DNA of 64,000 nucleotides from Streptomyces sp. NBC_00335 (GCF_036127095.1 NZ_CP108006.1:6253501-6317500); one strand, 5' to 3'. Positions 9,657-18,144 are shown, numbered from the stretch's first letter. Translations and numbers: made by a program. The notes: generated by a model not told the origin, from the sequence alone.

Positions 9657-10428
9657 CGCTGGCCGCCCCCTCCCTGCCCAAGCTCTCCGACAGCCGCCCG
9701 ACGAACGCGTGGCTGTCCGCGAAGATCCGCTCCGCGTCATGGTCCAACGTCGCGACGTGGTAACTCTGTTCCAGCAGCGTCTCGGTGACGTCCGTGGAGG
9801 ACACCCGCGCCAGGATCCGCGTCGAGTCCGCCGGCCGCACCACGTGGTCCTGCGGGCTGTGCAGCAGTAGCAGCGGCTGCGTCACCTGCGGCAGTTCGGT
9901 GTCCAGCATCAGCAGGAACTTCCGCAGCGAGTGCGCGGCCCGGGTCGGGACCCGGTCGTAGCCGACCTCTTCCGCGCCCGGCTTGGCGATGTCGCTCGCG
10001 ATGCCCGGAGTCGACCGGACGAAGTGCTTGACCACCGGCAGTGCCACGGCCAGCGGGTCGTGGATCTTGTTGACCGGGTTGACGAGGACGATGCCGCTGA
10101 TGGCGTCTCCGTGCTTCGCCGCCAGCCGCAGCGTCAGCGCGCCGCCCATCGACAGCCCGAAGACGAACACCCGGTCGCAGCTGTCGAGCAGCTCCCGCAG
10201 CGCGCGGTCCACCTCGGCGTACCAGTCCTGCCAGCCGGTGAGCTGCATGTCCTGCCAGCGCGTGCCGTGCCCGGGCAGCAGGGGCAGCGACACCGTCAGT
10301 CCCTGCGCGGCCAGATGGTCGGCCCAGGGCCGCATCGACTGGGGGGAACCGGTGAAGCCGTGGCAGAGGAGGACGCCGACCTTTCCGCCCTCGTGGCGGA
10401 ACGGCTCGGCTCCAGGGAGGACGGGCAC
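9649..10428 (-). CDS. Alpha/beta hydrolase (carboxylesterase-like)
   Basis: 259 residues of the serine hydrolase fold. The oxyanion-hole stretch is LLCHGFTGSP, the nucleophile elbow GLSMGG, the acid is in HSPQDHVV, and the catalytic histidine is in SYHVATLDHDAERI, all in the order expected for Est30-type carboxylesterases. The GTG at 10428 has AAGGAG 5 nt upstream; the longer ATG form (10500) lacks a binding site. First gene of a two-gene unit with the membrane protein. Confidence 0.82.
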   Translation of the reverse strand: MPVLPGAEPFRHEGGKVGVLLCHGFTGSPQSMRPWADHLAAQGLTVSLPLLPGHGTRWQDMQLTGWQDWYAEVDRALRELLDSCDRVFVFGLSMGGALTLRLAAKHGDAISGIVLVNPVNKIHDPLAVALPVVKHFVRSTPGIASDIAKPGAEEVGYDRVPTRAAHSLRKFLLMLDTELPQVTQPLLLLHSPQDHVVRPADSTRILARVSSTDVTETLLEQSYHVATLDHDAERIFADSHAFVGRLSESLGREGAASGG

Positions 10429-10576
10429 CAGGGTCTCCTTAGAGGGGGGCGTGGGGTGCGTAGCGCTGTGTGACTTCACCGTACGCGACGGGGGTGGCAC
10501 CGACCAGGGTCGTCGGACGGCTCCGGGGACGACCAGGGGATAAGGTCTGTTCGACAGACACAGGAAGGCTTTCGAG

Positions 10577-11365
10577 TTGATCTACGGCGCAATGAAGTTC
10601 TCGATCGGCGGTTCCCTGAAGCTCGCCTTCAGGCCGTGGGTGGAGGGCCTCGAGAACATTCCCGCAGAGGGGCCGGCGATCCTCGCGAGCAACCACCTGT
10701 CCTTCTCGGACTCCTTCTTCCTCCCGGCCGTGCTGGACCGCAAGGTGACCTTCATCGCGAAGGCGGAGTACTTCACCTCCCCGGGCGTCAAGGGCAAGCT
10801 GACGGCCGCCTTCTTCAAGGGCGTCGGCCAGCTCCCGGTGGACCGTTCGGGTGCGCGCGGGGCCGGCGAGGCCGCCATCAAGAGCGGCATCGACGTCATC
10901 GAGCGCGGAGAGCTGTTCGGTATTTACCCCGAGGGGACGCGTTCACCCGACGGCCGGCTCTACCGCGGCAAGCCCGGTGGTCTGGCCCGGGTGGCGCTGG
11001 CCACCGGCGCGCCCGTGATCCCCGTCGCGATGATCGACACGGAGAAGATCCAGCCGCCCGGCAAGGTGGTGCCCAAGCTGATGCGCCCGGGCATCCGGAT
11101 CGGCAAGCCGCTGGACTTCAGCCGCTACCACGGCATGGACGGGGACCGCTTCATCCTCCGCTCGGTGACCGACGAGGTCATGTACGAGATCATGAAGCTC
11201 TCCGGCCAGGAGTACGTCGACATCTACGCGACGGCAGCCAAGCGTCAGATCGCCGATGCGGAGAAGGCGGCCGCCAGGAGCGAGAAGGCGGACAAGGCGG
11301 AGAGCGCGGAGAAGGCGGAGAGCGCGGACAAGGCCGACCCGGCCGCCGCGGACGGCGACAAGTAG
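10577..11365 (+). CDS. plsC: 1-acyl-sn-glycerol-3-phosphate acyltransferase (PlsC type)
   Basis: Membrane-associated acyltransferase acylating lysophosphatidate or a related lysolipid. Motifs: NHLSFSDSFFLP (HX4D catalytic pair), GQLPVDRS, YPEGTRSPDGRLYRGKPGGLA and VIPVAMIDTEKI. 262 residues. The TTG at 10577 has AGGAAGG 8 nt upstream; an in-frame ATG at 10592 is a weaker alternative. The last ~35 residues are a low-complexity charged tail built of KAESAEK/KADKAES units encoded by tandem DNA repeats (about 11263-11335), outside the catalytic domain. The macS gene begins 38 bp downstream. Confidence 0.85.
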   Translation: MIYGAMKFSIGGSLKLAFRPWVEGLENIPAEGPAILASNHLSFSDSFFLPAVLDRKVTFIAKAEYFTSPGVKGKLTAAFFKGVGQLPVDRSGARGAGEAAIKSGIDVIERGELFGIYPEGTRSPDGRLYRGKPGGLARVALATGAPVIPVAMIDTEKIQPPGKVVPKLMRPGIRIGKPLDFSRYHGMDGDRFILRSVTDEVMYEIMKLSGQEYVDIYATAAKRQIADAEKAAARSEKADKAESAEKAESADKADPAAADGDK

Positions 11366-11403
11366 CAGCACACGGGCGGGACCGCCCGTACGGGGTGGGG
11401 GAG

Positions 11404-12612
11404 ATGGCGAAGCGCGAGCGCGTCGTACGCATGTCGGTCGAGCAGCCGCTGTGGCGTGCCCTGACGGCCTACCGGCTGCTCACCATGGTCTACGCGGCGC
11501 TGCTGTTCGCCTCGGCCTACAAGCAGTTCGACCGCCCCTGGATCGCGGCCTCCTACCTCGCCTTCCTCGCGGGCTGGACCCTGGTCACCCTCCCCAAGGT
11601 GGCGAACGCCGCCAGCTGCACCAAGCGGTTCCTGGGCGCCGACCTCACCGTCGCCTGCATCGGGATCCTGCTCACCCCGCTCGCGGACACCCACGCGCGG
11701 ATCGTGGACGGCGGCCCCACCCTCCCCTCGATATGGACCGCGGGCTCCGTCCTCGCCTTCGCCATCAAGGGCGGCTGGCGCTGGGCCTGTTTCGCCTCCA
11801 GCTTCGTCGCCGCCGCCAACCTCGTGCAGCGCGGCGAGCCCACCCGGGACACCCTGCACAACGTGCTCCTGGTCTGGGTGGCCTCCATCGCCATCGGCTA
11901 CGTCGTCGAGGTGGCCCGGGCCAGTGAAGCCACCCTGGCCCGCGCCCTGGAGATCGAGGCCGCCACCCGCGAACGCGAACGCCTCGCCCGCGACATCCAC
12001 GACGGGGTCCTCCAGGTCCTCGCGATGGTCCAGCGGCGCGGCACCGAACTGGGCGGTGAGGCGGCCGAGCTGGGCCGGATGGCGGGGGAGCAGGAGGTCG
12101 CGCTGCGCACCCTGGTCTCCAGCGGACTGGCCCGCCCCTCCCGGATCTCCCGCGACGAGGCGCTCGGCGCGATCGTGGCCGCCTTCGAGGTGGAGGAACC
12201 CGGCGCCGACGAGGGCGAGCTGGATCTGCGGACCCTCCTCGCCCCGCATGCCGGCTCGCGGGTGAGCTTCGCCGAACCGGGCACCCCGGTGCCGTTGCCC
12301 GTGCCCGCGGCACGGGAGCTGGCCGCGGCGGTCGGGGCCGCCCTCGACAACGTGCGCAAGCACGCGGGCGAGGGGGCCAGCGCCTGGATCCTGGTCGAGG
12401 ACTGGGGCGACGAGGTGATCGTGACCGTCCGGGACGACGGCCCGGGCATCCCGGCGGGCCGACTGGACCAGGCCGAGGGCGAGGGCCGGATGGGAGTGGC
12501 CCTATCCATCCGGGGCCGGCTCCGTGACCTCGGCGGCAGCGCCGAGCTGGTGTCCGTCCCCGGGCAGGGCACCGAAGTGGAACTGAAAGTACCGAGGGGG
12601 AGCACCCAGTGA
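11404..12612 (+). CDS. macS: Sensor histidine kinase MacS
   Basis: 402 residues. The N-terminal ~145 residues contain about five hydrophobic helices with short loops (DUF5931 type sensor). A short linker leads to the H-box ARDIHDGVLQVL with phospho-acceptor His199, a NarL-type histidine kinase arrangement. The ATPase N-box (ALDNVRKHAG) and G-box (VRDDGPGIPAGRL) are intact. The gene overlaps macR by 4 bp (GTGA). By sequence and by position (plsC upstream, pfkA downstream) it is the orthologue of SCO2121, the MacRS kinase linked to morphology and actinorhodin production. The stimulus is unknown; the sensor lies almost entirely in the membrane. Confidence 0.85.
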   Translation: MAKRERVVRMSVEQPLWRALTAYRLLTMVYAALLFASAYKQFDRPWIAASYLAFLAGWTLVTLPKVANAASCTKRFLGADLTVACIGILLTPLADTHARIVDGGPTLPSIWTAGSVLAFAIKGGWRWACFASSFVAAANLVQRGEPTRDTLHNVLLVWVASIAIGYVVEVARASEATLARALEIEAATRERERLARDIHDGVLQVLAMVQRRGTELGGEAAELGRMAGEQEVALRTLVSSGLARPSRISRDEALGAIVAAFEVEEPGADEGELDLRTLLAPHAGSRVSFAEPGTPVPLPVPAARELAAAVGAALDNVRKHAGEGASAWILVEDWGDEVIVTVRDDGPGIPAGRLDQAEGEGRMGVALSIRGRLRDLGGSAELVSVPGQGTEVELKVPRGSTQ

Positions 12613-13325
12613 ACGAGTCGAGCGAGTCGAGCGGGCAGAACGCTCTGGCCGGCCAGAGCGGCCTGGCCGGCATCAAGGTCATGGTCGTGGACGACCATCC
12701 GATGTGGCGGGACGCGGTGGCCCGCGACCTGTCCGCCGCCGGCTTCGACCTGGTGGCCACCGCCGGCGACGGCCCCGAGGCCGTACGCCGGGCCCGCGCG
12801 GCGGCCCCGCACGTCCTGGTCCTCGACCTCAACCTGCCCGGCATGCCCGGGGTCCAGGTCTGCAAGGAGCTGGTCGGCGCCAACCCGGCCCTGCGGGTCC
12901 TCGTGCTCTCCGCGAGCGGCGAGCACGCCGACGTCCTGGAAGCGGTGAAGTCCGGCGCGACCGGCTACCTGCTGAAGTCCGCGGGCGCCCAGGAGCTCAT
13001 CGACGCCGTGCGCCGCACGGCGGCCGGCGACCCCGTCTTCACCCCGGGCCTGGCCGGCCTGGTCCTCGGCGAGTACCGCCGCCTCGCCACCGACCCGGCG
13101 CCGGCCGCCTCCGACGAGCCGAAGGCCCCGCAGCTCACCGACCGGGAGACCGAGGTGCTGCGGCTGGTGGCCAAGGGGCTCTCGTACAAGCAGATCGCGG
13201 AACGCCTGGTCATCTCCCACCGAACCGTGCAGAACCACGTGCAGAACACCCTGGGCAAGCTCCAGTTGCACAACCGGGTGGAGCTCGTCCGGTACGCGAT
13301 AGAGCGCGGCCTCGACGACGCGTAA
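12609..13325 (+). CDS. macR: Response regulator MacR (NarL/LuxR type)
   Basis: 238 residues. Receiver domain with acidic pocket D28/D29, phospho-acceptor D73 (LVLDLNLPG) and the conserved Lys in GYLLKSAGA; C-terminal LuxR helix-turn-helix LTDRETEVLRLVAKGLSYKQIAERLVISHRTVQNHVQNTLGKL. Starts with the GTG of the GTGA overlap with macS, so is translationally coupled to it. In S. coelicolor MacR is reported to bind an inverted TGAGTAC motif; a degenerate version occurs in this window at 40415-40430. Confidence 0.87.
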   Translation: MNESSESSGQNALAGQSGLAGIKVMVVDDHPMWRDAVARDLSAAGFDLVATAGDGPEAVRRARAAAPHVLVLDLNLPGMPGVQVCKELVGANPALRVLVLSASGEHADVLEAVKSGATGYLLKSAGAQELIDAVRRTAAGDPVFTPGLAGLVLGEYRRLATDPAPAASDEPKAPQLTDRETEVLRLVAKGLSYKQIAERLVISHRTVQNHVQNTLGKLQLHNRVELVRYAIERGLDDA

Positions 13326-13415
13326 GGCGGGCGGGGGGCGAGGCAGCCGCTCGTACGAGTGAACGGGCGTACGCAACGCCCCGCAATTCCCCCGGAATTG
13401 ACCCTTCCCGGCATC

Positions 13416-13443
13416 TTGCTGTGACCTGAGTCACCACTAGCGT
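13416..13443 (+). promoter_or_regulatory. pfkA promoter with overlapping Crp-type site
   Basis: TTGCTG (13416-13421), 16-nt spacer, TAGCGT (13438-13443). The spacer contains TGTGACCTGAGTCACC (13420-13435), a palindrome that fits the reported Streptomyces Crp motif GTG-N6-GNCAC exactly. A second palindrome, CAATTCC-CCC-GGAATTG, sits just upstream at 13384-13400. Binding is inferred, not shown. Confidence 0.5.
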
Positions 13444-13498
13444 GACCGTCATGCGGGCCCCGCGGCCTCAGCGGGCCCTGTGGCGAAGGGAAAATTCC

Positions 13499-14536
13499 AT
13501 GAAGGCCATGAAGGTCGGAGTGCTGACGGGCGGCGGCGACTGCCCCGGGCTCAACGCGGTGATCCGCAGTGTCGTGCGCAAGGGCGTGCAGGAGTACGCC
13601 TACGAGTTCATCGGGTTCAAGGACGGCTGGCGCGGCGCGGTCGAAGGCCGCACCGTCCCGCTCGACATCCCCGCCGTCCGCGGGATCCTGCCGCGCGGCG
13701 GGACCATCCTCGGCTCCTCGCGCACCAACCCGTTCAAGCAGGACGACGGCGTCCGCCAGATCAAGGAGAACCTCGCCAAGTACGAGGTCGACGCCCTCGT
13801 CGCGATCGGCGGCGAGGACACCTTGGGCGTGGCCGCGAAGCTCTACGAGGAGTACGGCATCCCGTGCGTCGGGGTCCCGAAGACCATCGACAACGACCTG
13901 TCGGCCACCGACTACACCTTCGGCTTCGACACCGCCGTCGGCATCGCCACCGAGGCGATCGACCGGCTGCACACCACCGCCGAATCGCACATGCGGGTAC
14001 TGGTCGTCGAGGTGATGGGCCGGCACGCCGGCTGGATCGCCCTGCACTCGGGGCTCGCGGGCGGCGCCAACGTCATCCTCATCCCGGAGCAGCGCTTCGA
14101 CGTGGACCAGGTCTGCGCCTGGGTGAACTCCCGGTTCAAGGCGAGCTACGCGCCGATCGTGTGCGTGGCCGAGGGCGCGATGCCCAAGGACGGCGACATG
14201 GTGCTGAAGGACGCGACGAAGGACTCCTTCGGACACGTGCGACTGTCGGGCGTGGGCGAATGGCTGGCCAAGGAGATCGAGGCGCGGACCGGCAAGGAGG
14301 CCCGTACGACCGTGCTCGGGCACATCCAGCGGGGCGGCACCCCGAGCGCGTTCGACCGGTGGCTGGCCACCCGCTTCGGGCTGCACGCGATCGACGCGGT
14401 GCGCGACGGGGACTTCGGGAAGATGGTCGCGCTGAAGGGGACGGACATCGTGCGGGTGCCGATCGCCGAGGCGACGGCGAAGCTGAAGACGGTGGACCCG
14501 GCGCTGTACAAGGAGGCCGGGGTGTTCTTCGGCTGA
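13499..14536 (+). CDS. pfkA: 6-phosphofructokinase
   Basis: Phosphorylates fructose-6-phosphate in glycolysis. 345 residues with GVLTGGGDCPGLNAVIR at the N-terminus, the catalytic PKTIDNDL, MGRHAGWIAL and the LGHIQRGGTPSAFDR substrate loop. The residue after the GGED motif (IGGEDTLG; classical ATP-PFK reads GGDGS) is of the kind seen in actinobacterial PFKs. AAGGGA lies about 8 nt before the ATG at 13499; an in-frame ATG at 13508 is possible. Streptomyces carry several PFK genes; this is the one next to macRS. See the Crp-like site in its promoter. Confidence 0.9.
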   Translation: MKAMKVGVLTGGGDCPGLNAVIRSVVRKGVQEYAYEFIGFKDGWRGAVEGRTVPLDIPAVRGILPRGGTILGSSRTNPFKQDDGVRQIKENLAKYEVDALVAIGGEDTLGVAAKLYEEYGIPCVGVPKTIDNDLSATDYTFGFDTAVGIATEAIDRLHTTAESHMRVLVVEVMGRHAGWIALHSGLAGGANVILIPEQRFDVDQVCAWVNSRFKASYAPIVCVAEGAMPKDGDMVLKDATKDSFGHVRLSGVGEWLAKEIEARTGKEARTTVLGHIQRGGTPSAFDRWLATRFGLHAIDAVRDGDFGKMVALKGTDIVRVPIAEATAKLKTVDPALYKEAGVFFG

Positions 14537-14637
14537 GCGGCCGGCTTCCCGGCTGGGCCGCAGGGCGGGTCGGGACCATGGGTCGTAAGGTGACAAACGA
14601 CCCATGGTCCGATTCTTCGCGCAGTACGGGAGCGAAC

Positions 14638-15630
14638 GTGGAAATCCTGGCATTCGGGGTGACGGCGGACGAGAAGCCGCTCTTGGAGAAGGCCTTCGCG
14701 GGACAGCACGAGGTGCGCTGCCTGGACGTCTTCCTGAGCGAGGACACCGCCCCCATCGCGGCCGGGTACGAGATCGTGTCGTCGAGCGTCAACGCCGACC
14801 TGAGCGGCCGGGTGCTGCGGACCCTGGCGGCGGGCGGGACGAAGATGATCGCCCAGCGCTCCACCGGCTTCAACAACATCGACCTGGACGTCGCGCGGCA
14901 GCTCGGCCTGACGGTCAGCCGGGTGTCGTACTACTCCCCGTACTCGGTGGCCGAATTCGCCTGGACCCTGGCCATGGCGGTCAACCGGCGGATCGTCCGC
15001 GCCTCGAACCGGACGCGGGACTTCGACTTCCGGCTGAACGGCCTGATGGGCCGCGACATGCGCGGCCGCACGGTCGGCGTGCTGGGCACCGGCAAGATCG
15101 GCGAGGCCTTCACCCGGATCGCGCACGGGTTCGGCATGAACCTGCTGGGCTGGGACGTGGCGCAGAACCCGGCGTGCGTGGAGCTGGGCATGAAGTACGT
15201 GGACAAGGACGAGCTGTTCGCCTCCTCGGACCTGATCAGCCTGCACGTTCCGCTGCTGGAGTCCACGCACCACATCATCGGGGCCGAGGCGCTGAAGATG
15301 ATGAAGGACGACGCGATCCTGGTGAACTCCAGCCGCGGCGGCCTGGTGAACACGGACGCGCTGGTCACGGAGCTGCGGTCCGGGCGGTTCGCGGGGGTGG
15401 GCCTCGACGTGTACGAGGCGGAGGCCGGGCTCTTCTTCCTGGACAAGTCCCTGGTGGTCGTCGAGGACGACACCCTGGCCCGGCTGATCACCTTCCCGAA
15501 CGTGGTCGTCACCTCCCACCAGGCGTACTACACCCACGACGCGGTGGGCCAGATCATCGACACCACCGTCGCCAACGTCGCGGACTACTTGGCGGGCCGC
15601 CGCTCGGAGAACACCCTCTCGCCATCTTGA
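14638..15630 (+). CDS. ldhA: D-lactate dehydrogenase-type 2-hydroxyacid dehydrogenase
   Basis: NAD-dependent reduction of a 2-keto acid, most likely pyruvate to D-lactate. 330 residues; GVLGTGKIGEAF is the NAD site, NSSRGGLVNTDAL carries the catalytic Arg region, DVYEAE the Glu, and TSHQAYYTHDA the catalytic His. The match to E. coli LdhA is unusually good around LFFLDKS and HQAYYT, so this is preferred over a phosphoglycerate or formate dehydrogenase. Start: the GTG at 14638, preceded by GGGAG at 5 nt. About 100 bp from pfkA. Confidence 0.82.
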   Translation: MEILAFGVTADEKPLLEKAFAGQHEVRCLDVFLSEDTAPIAAGYEIVSSSVNADLSGRVLRTLAAGGTKMIAQRSTGFNNIDLDVARQLGLTVSRVSYYSPYSVAEFAWTLAMAVNRRIVRASNRTRDFDFRLNGLMGRDMRGRTVGVLGTGKIGEAFTRIAHGFGMNLLGWDVAQNPACVELGMKYVDKDELFASSDLISLHVPLLESTHHIIGAEALKMMKDDAILVNSSRGGLVNTDALVTELRSGRFAGVGLDVYEAEAGLFFLDKSLVVVEDDTLARLITFPNVVVTSHQAYYTHDAVGQIIDTTVANVADYLAGRRSENTLSPS

Positions 15631-15660
15631 CGCGCCCCTCGTACCGCTAGATTCGGCCGC

Positions 15661-15948
15661 GTGTCCATACCTCCCGTCTTCTTCTGGATCCTGCTGGCCC
15701 TCGCGGCCTTCCTGTTCCTCTCCGCCGTCCGGGCACTGCCGCGCGCCCTGCGGGCCGAACCCGGCGCCCGGACCGACCCGTGGCTGACCTTCGCCGACCA
15801 CGTGCTGTCGATCCCGCCCACCGTCGCCTTCGCGCTGGGCGAGGGGGAGGCGGCGTTCTACGCGCTGCTCCTGCTGGGCCCCGTCCTCATCTGGAGCACG
15901 GTCCGCTCCTTCCGCTCCGCCGGGGCGGAGCGGAAGGCGGCCGGCTAG
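15661..15948 (+). CDS. Small conserved membrane protein
   Basis: 95 residues with an N-terminal membrane helix (FFWILLALAAFLFLSAV) and a second hydrophobic stretch near the end (AAFYALLLLGPVLIWSTV). No known domain recognised. The GTG start has TAGATT 7 nt upstream and TTGACG (15627-15632, overlapping the ldhA stop) as a -35, so it seems to be transcribed leaderless. Its stop codon overlaps that of the convergent trpEG in the 4 bp CTAG. Confidence 0.65.
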   Translation: MSIPPVFFWILLALAAFLFLSAVRALPRALRAEPGARTDPWLTFADHVLSIPPTVAFALGEGEAAFYALLLLGPVLIWSTVRSFRSAGAERKAAG

Positions 15949-17849
15949 GCCTCGGCCGGGGTGCGGACCCCGGCGATCAGATCGCGGACCAGGTCCGCCC
16001 CGCGGAGGGTCAGGACCGACTCCGGGTGGAACTGCACGCCCGCGAAGCCTCCCGCCGCGGAGCGCAGCGCGTGGACCTCGCCGGTGGCGGGGTCCCGGGA
16101 GACCTCGATGCCGCGCAGGGCCAGGGACCGCTCCCGCTCCGCGGAGCAGTGCGCCGCGTAGGTGTTGTAGAAGCCGACGACCTCCTCGGCCCCGAACAGC
16201 GGGATCCGCGTCTGCGCCCCCTGCGCCGGCTCCGCCTTGCGGACCAGCGGGAGCCCCAGCTCGGCGGCGAGCAGCTGGTGGCTGAGGCAGACCCCGAGCA
16301 GCCCGCCGCGGTGCGAGGCCATGAGCTCCGCCGTCAGCTCGCGCATCGTCCGGATCTTCGGATCGCCGAAGTCCGCCGGGTCGCCCGGGCCGGGGCCGAG
16401 CACGATCGGCCCGTCCCAGGCCAGGGCGGCCGCCCGCAGCCCCGGGTCGTCGTAGCGGCGTACCGTCACCTCCAGCCCGGCCACCCGCAGCACGTGTCCG
16501 AGCATCGAGGTGAAGGTGTCCTCCCCGTCCACCACCAGCGCGTGGCCCGTCACCTGCGCCGGCCGCTCCTGCATCCGCAGCCAGAACGGCGCCAGGTCCT
16601 CGCGGCGCGCCGCCAGGGCCGCCTGCACCCGGGGGTCGTCGGCCAGCCGCGGCCCGCCGAAGGAGGGCCGGACCGCCGCCGGGCGCACGCCCAGCGCCGC
16701 CAGCACCCCGGCCGCCTTCGCGTGCGTCTCCGCCACCTCGCCCGCCGGGTCGGAGTGCCGTACGAGGGTGGCCCCGACGGGCACCCGCAGTGCGCCGTCC
16801 GGCGCGATGTCCGCCGTGCGGATGAGGATGGGTGAATCGAGGGTCTGGGCGCCCGAGGCGTCGAGGCCCAGCAGGGCCAGCGCGCCCGCGTAGTAGACGC
16901 GGCCGCCCGTCTCGTACCGCTCGATGACCCGGCAGGCGTTCTGCACCGGCGATCCGGTCACCGTCGCCGCGAACATCGTCTCCTTCAGGACCTCGCGGAC
17001 GTCCAGCGAGGAGCGGCCGCGCAGCTCGTACTCGGTGTGCGCCAGGTGCGCCATCTCCTTGAGCCGGGGACCGACGACGACCCCGCCCATGTCCCCGACC
17101 GTGCACATCATCTTGAGCTCCTCGTCCACCACCATGGACAGCTCCTCGGTCTCCTTGCGGTCGCCGAGGAAGGCGAGGAGGGAGTCGGCGGTCGGCCCCC
17201 CGGCCGGATGGCGGTACGTACCGCTGATCGGGTTCATCACGACCGTGCCCCCGGACATCCGCACGTGCACCTCGGGGCTGGCCCCGACGAGGGTGCGGTC
17301 CCCGGTGTGGACCACGTACGTCCAGTACGCGCCCCGCTCGCCCTCCAGCAGCCGCCGGAACAGGGCCAGGGCGTCGGAGCGGCCGAAGCCCTCGATCCGG
17401 CCCTGGTAGGTGCGCCGGATGACGAAGTTCGCGCCCTCGCCCCGGCCGATCTCGTCCTGGATGACCCGCCGGACGGTGTCCGCGTACTCCTCGTCGGGGA
17501 CGTCGAAGCCGCCGTCCTCGACGCGCACCTCGTGGGCCGGCAGCGCGGCCAGCGCCTCGGCGAGCGGGATCTCGTACGTCTCCTCGGCGACCAGCACGCT
17601 CAGCGGCGTGCCGTCGTCGCGCACGTCGAACCCGCGCTCCCGCATCTGCCGGAAGGGGACGAGGGCGAGGGCGGGCCGCTCGCCGACGGGCAGGTCCGCC
17701 AGGAGCGCGGCCTCGTGGACCGGGCCGATCAGCACCTCGACGATGTCGTGGTCGCGGCCGGGCGTGCGGCGGCGCAGCAGCGCGAAGGGCGGGCAGGTGT
17801 CGTCGAGCAGGCGGCTCAGGAGCGTGTGCGAGTGCGAGTGCGCGTGCAT
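15945..17849 (-). CDS. trpE: Anthranilate synthase, fused TrpE-TrpG
   Basis: Converts chorismate and glutamine to anthranilate, the first committed step of tryptophan synthesis. 634 residues. The chorismate-binding component spans about 1-420 (SPEVHVRMSGG, NPISGTYRHP, MFAATVTGSP, ERYETGGRVYYAG). The C-terminal class I glutamine amidotransferase has PGPGDPADFGDP, the nucleophile Cys in GVCLSHQ, and FHPES. This single-chain form is shared with phenazine-type (PhzE) and Streptomyces TrpEG enzymes; the Trp-codon attenuator upstream argues for tryptophan synthesis rather than a secondary metabolite. Divergent from aroH, which supplies the pathway. The N-terminus is His-rich (HAHSHSH), with no obvious role. 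Confidence 0.9.
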   Translation of the reverse strand: MHAHSHSHTLLSRLLDDTCPPFALLRRRTPGRDHDIVEVLIGPVHEAALLADLPVGERPALALVPFRQMRERGFDVRDDGTPLSVLVAEETYEIPLAEALAALPAHEVRVEDGGFDVPDEEYADTVRRVIQDEIGRGEGANFVIRRTYQGRIEGFGRSDALALFRRLLEGERGAYWTYVVHTGDRTLVGASPEVHVRMSGGTVVMNPISGTYRHPAGGPTADSLLAFLGDRKETEELSMVVDEELKMMCTVGDMGGVVVGPRLKEMAHLAHTEYELRGRSSLDVREVLKETMFAATVTGSPVQNACRVIERYETGGRVYYAGALALLGLDASGAQTLDSPILIRTADIAPDGALRVPVGATLVRHSDPAGEVAETHAKAAGVLAALGVRPAAVRPSFGGPRLADDPRVQAALAARREDLAPFWLRMQERPAQVTGHALVVDGEDTFTSMLGHVLRVAGLEVTVRRYDDPGLRAAALAWDGPIVLGPGPGDPADFGDPKIRTMRELTAELMASHRGGLLGVCLSHQLLAAELGLPLVRKAEPAQGAQTRIPLFGAEEVVGFYNTYAAHCSAERERSLALRGIEVSRDPATGEVHALRSAAGGFAGVQFHPESVLTLRGADLVRDLIAGVRTPAEA

Positions 17850-17910
17850 GGAGTGGGCGTCCTATCCGGTTTCGGAGGGTGGGACGGCCCGGTGTTCCCG
17901 ATGAAACACG

Positions 17911-17936
17911 GAAGGCCGCCCCTCGGGGCGGCCTTC
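17911..17936 (-). terminator. trp attenuator terminator
   Basis: GAAGGCCGCCCC and GGGGCGGCCTTC form a 12-bp G/C-rich stem in the trpE leader, followed on the minus strand by CGTGTTTC. An upstream GGCGGCC within leader-peptide codons 15-17 can pair with the GGCCGCC of the 5' arm to form the competing antiterminator. Confidence 0.85.
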
Positions 17937-17949
17937 GGTTCGCTCGTGT

Positions 17950-18018
17950 TCAGGTACGCGCGAGAAGTGGGCCGCCGGGAGCGGGCCACCACCAGTTCTG
18001 GTTCGAGTGCGCGTACAT
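17950..18018 (-). CDS. trpL: trp leader peptide with three consecutive Trp codons
   Basis: A 22-residue peptide beginning MYAHSNQNWWWPAPG, too short for ordinary gene finding. Codons 9-11 are TGG TGG TGG. It ends 14 bp before the attenuator hairpin and 101 bp before the trpE start. When charged tRNA-Trp is short, a ribosome stalled on these codons would free the downstream GGCGGCC to pair with the terminator's 5' arm and let transcription reach trpE. Trp attenuation of this gene is known or predicted in other Streptomyces. TAGGGT (18026-18031) lies 7 nt before the ATG with no Shine-Dalgarno sequence, so the leader peptide itself appears to be made from a leaderless transcript. Confidence 0.9.
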   Translation of the reverse strand: MYAHSNQNWWWPAPGGPLLART

Positions 18019-18144
18019 GCCCTGAACCCTAGCCCACCGGTCCGGCGAGGGCTGGTAAACGGGTCAGTAACACAGGGAGAGACATCCGTCTCACGTAGTG
18101 GTCGACGATCGGGACGCGCGGTGTGACGACGTAATGTGTGTGGG

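Noticed and set aside
9649..10500. Longer start (ATG 10500) for the alpha/beta hydrolase
   Set aside because: Adds 24 polar residues without a ribosome binding site, whereas AAGGAG precedes the GTG at 10428.
14146..17106. Minus-strand open frame of 986 codons covering pfkA, ldhA and part of trpE
   Set aside because: Crosses four well-supported genes in another frame and has no conserved motif.
17995..18010. Possible tRNA T-loop (TGGTTCGAGT)
   Set aside because: Part of the trp leader peptide region on the opposite strand; no acceptor stem or anticodon arm around it.
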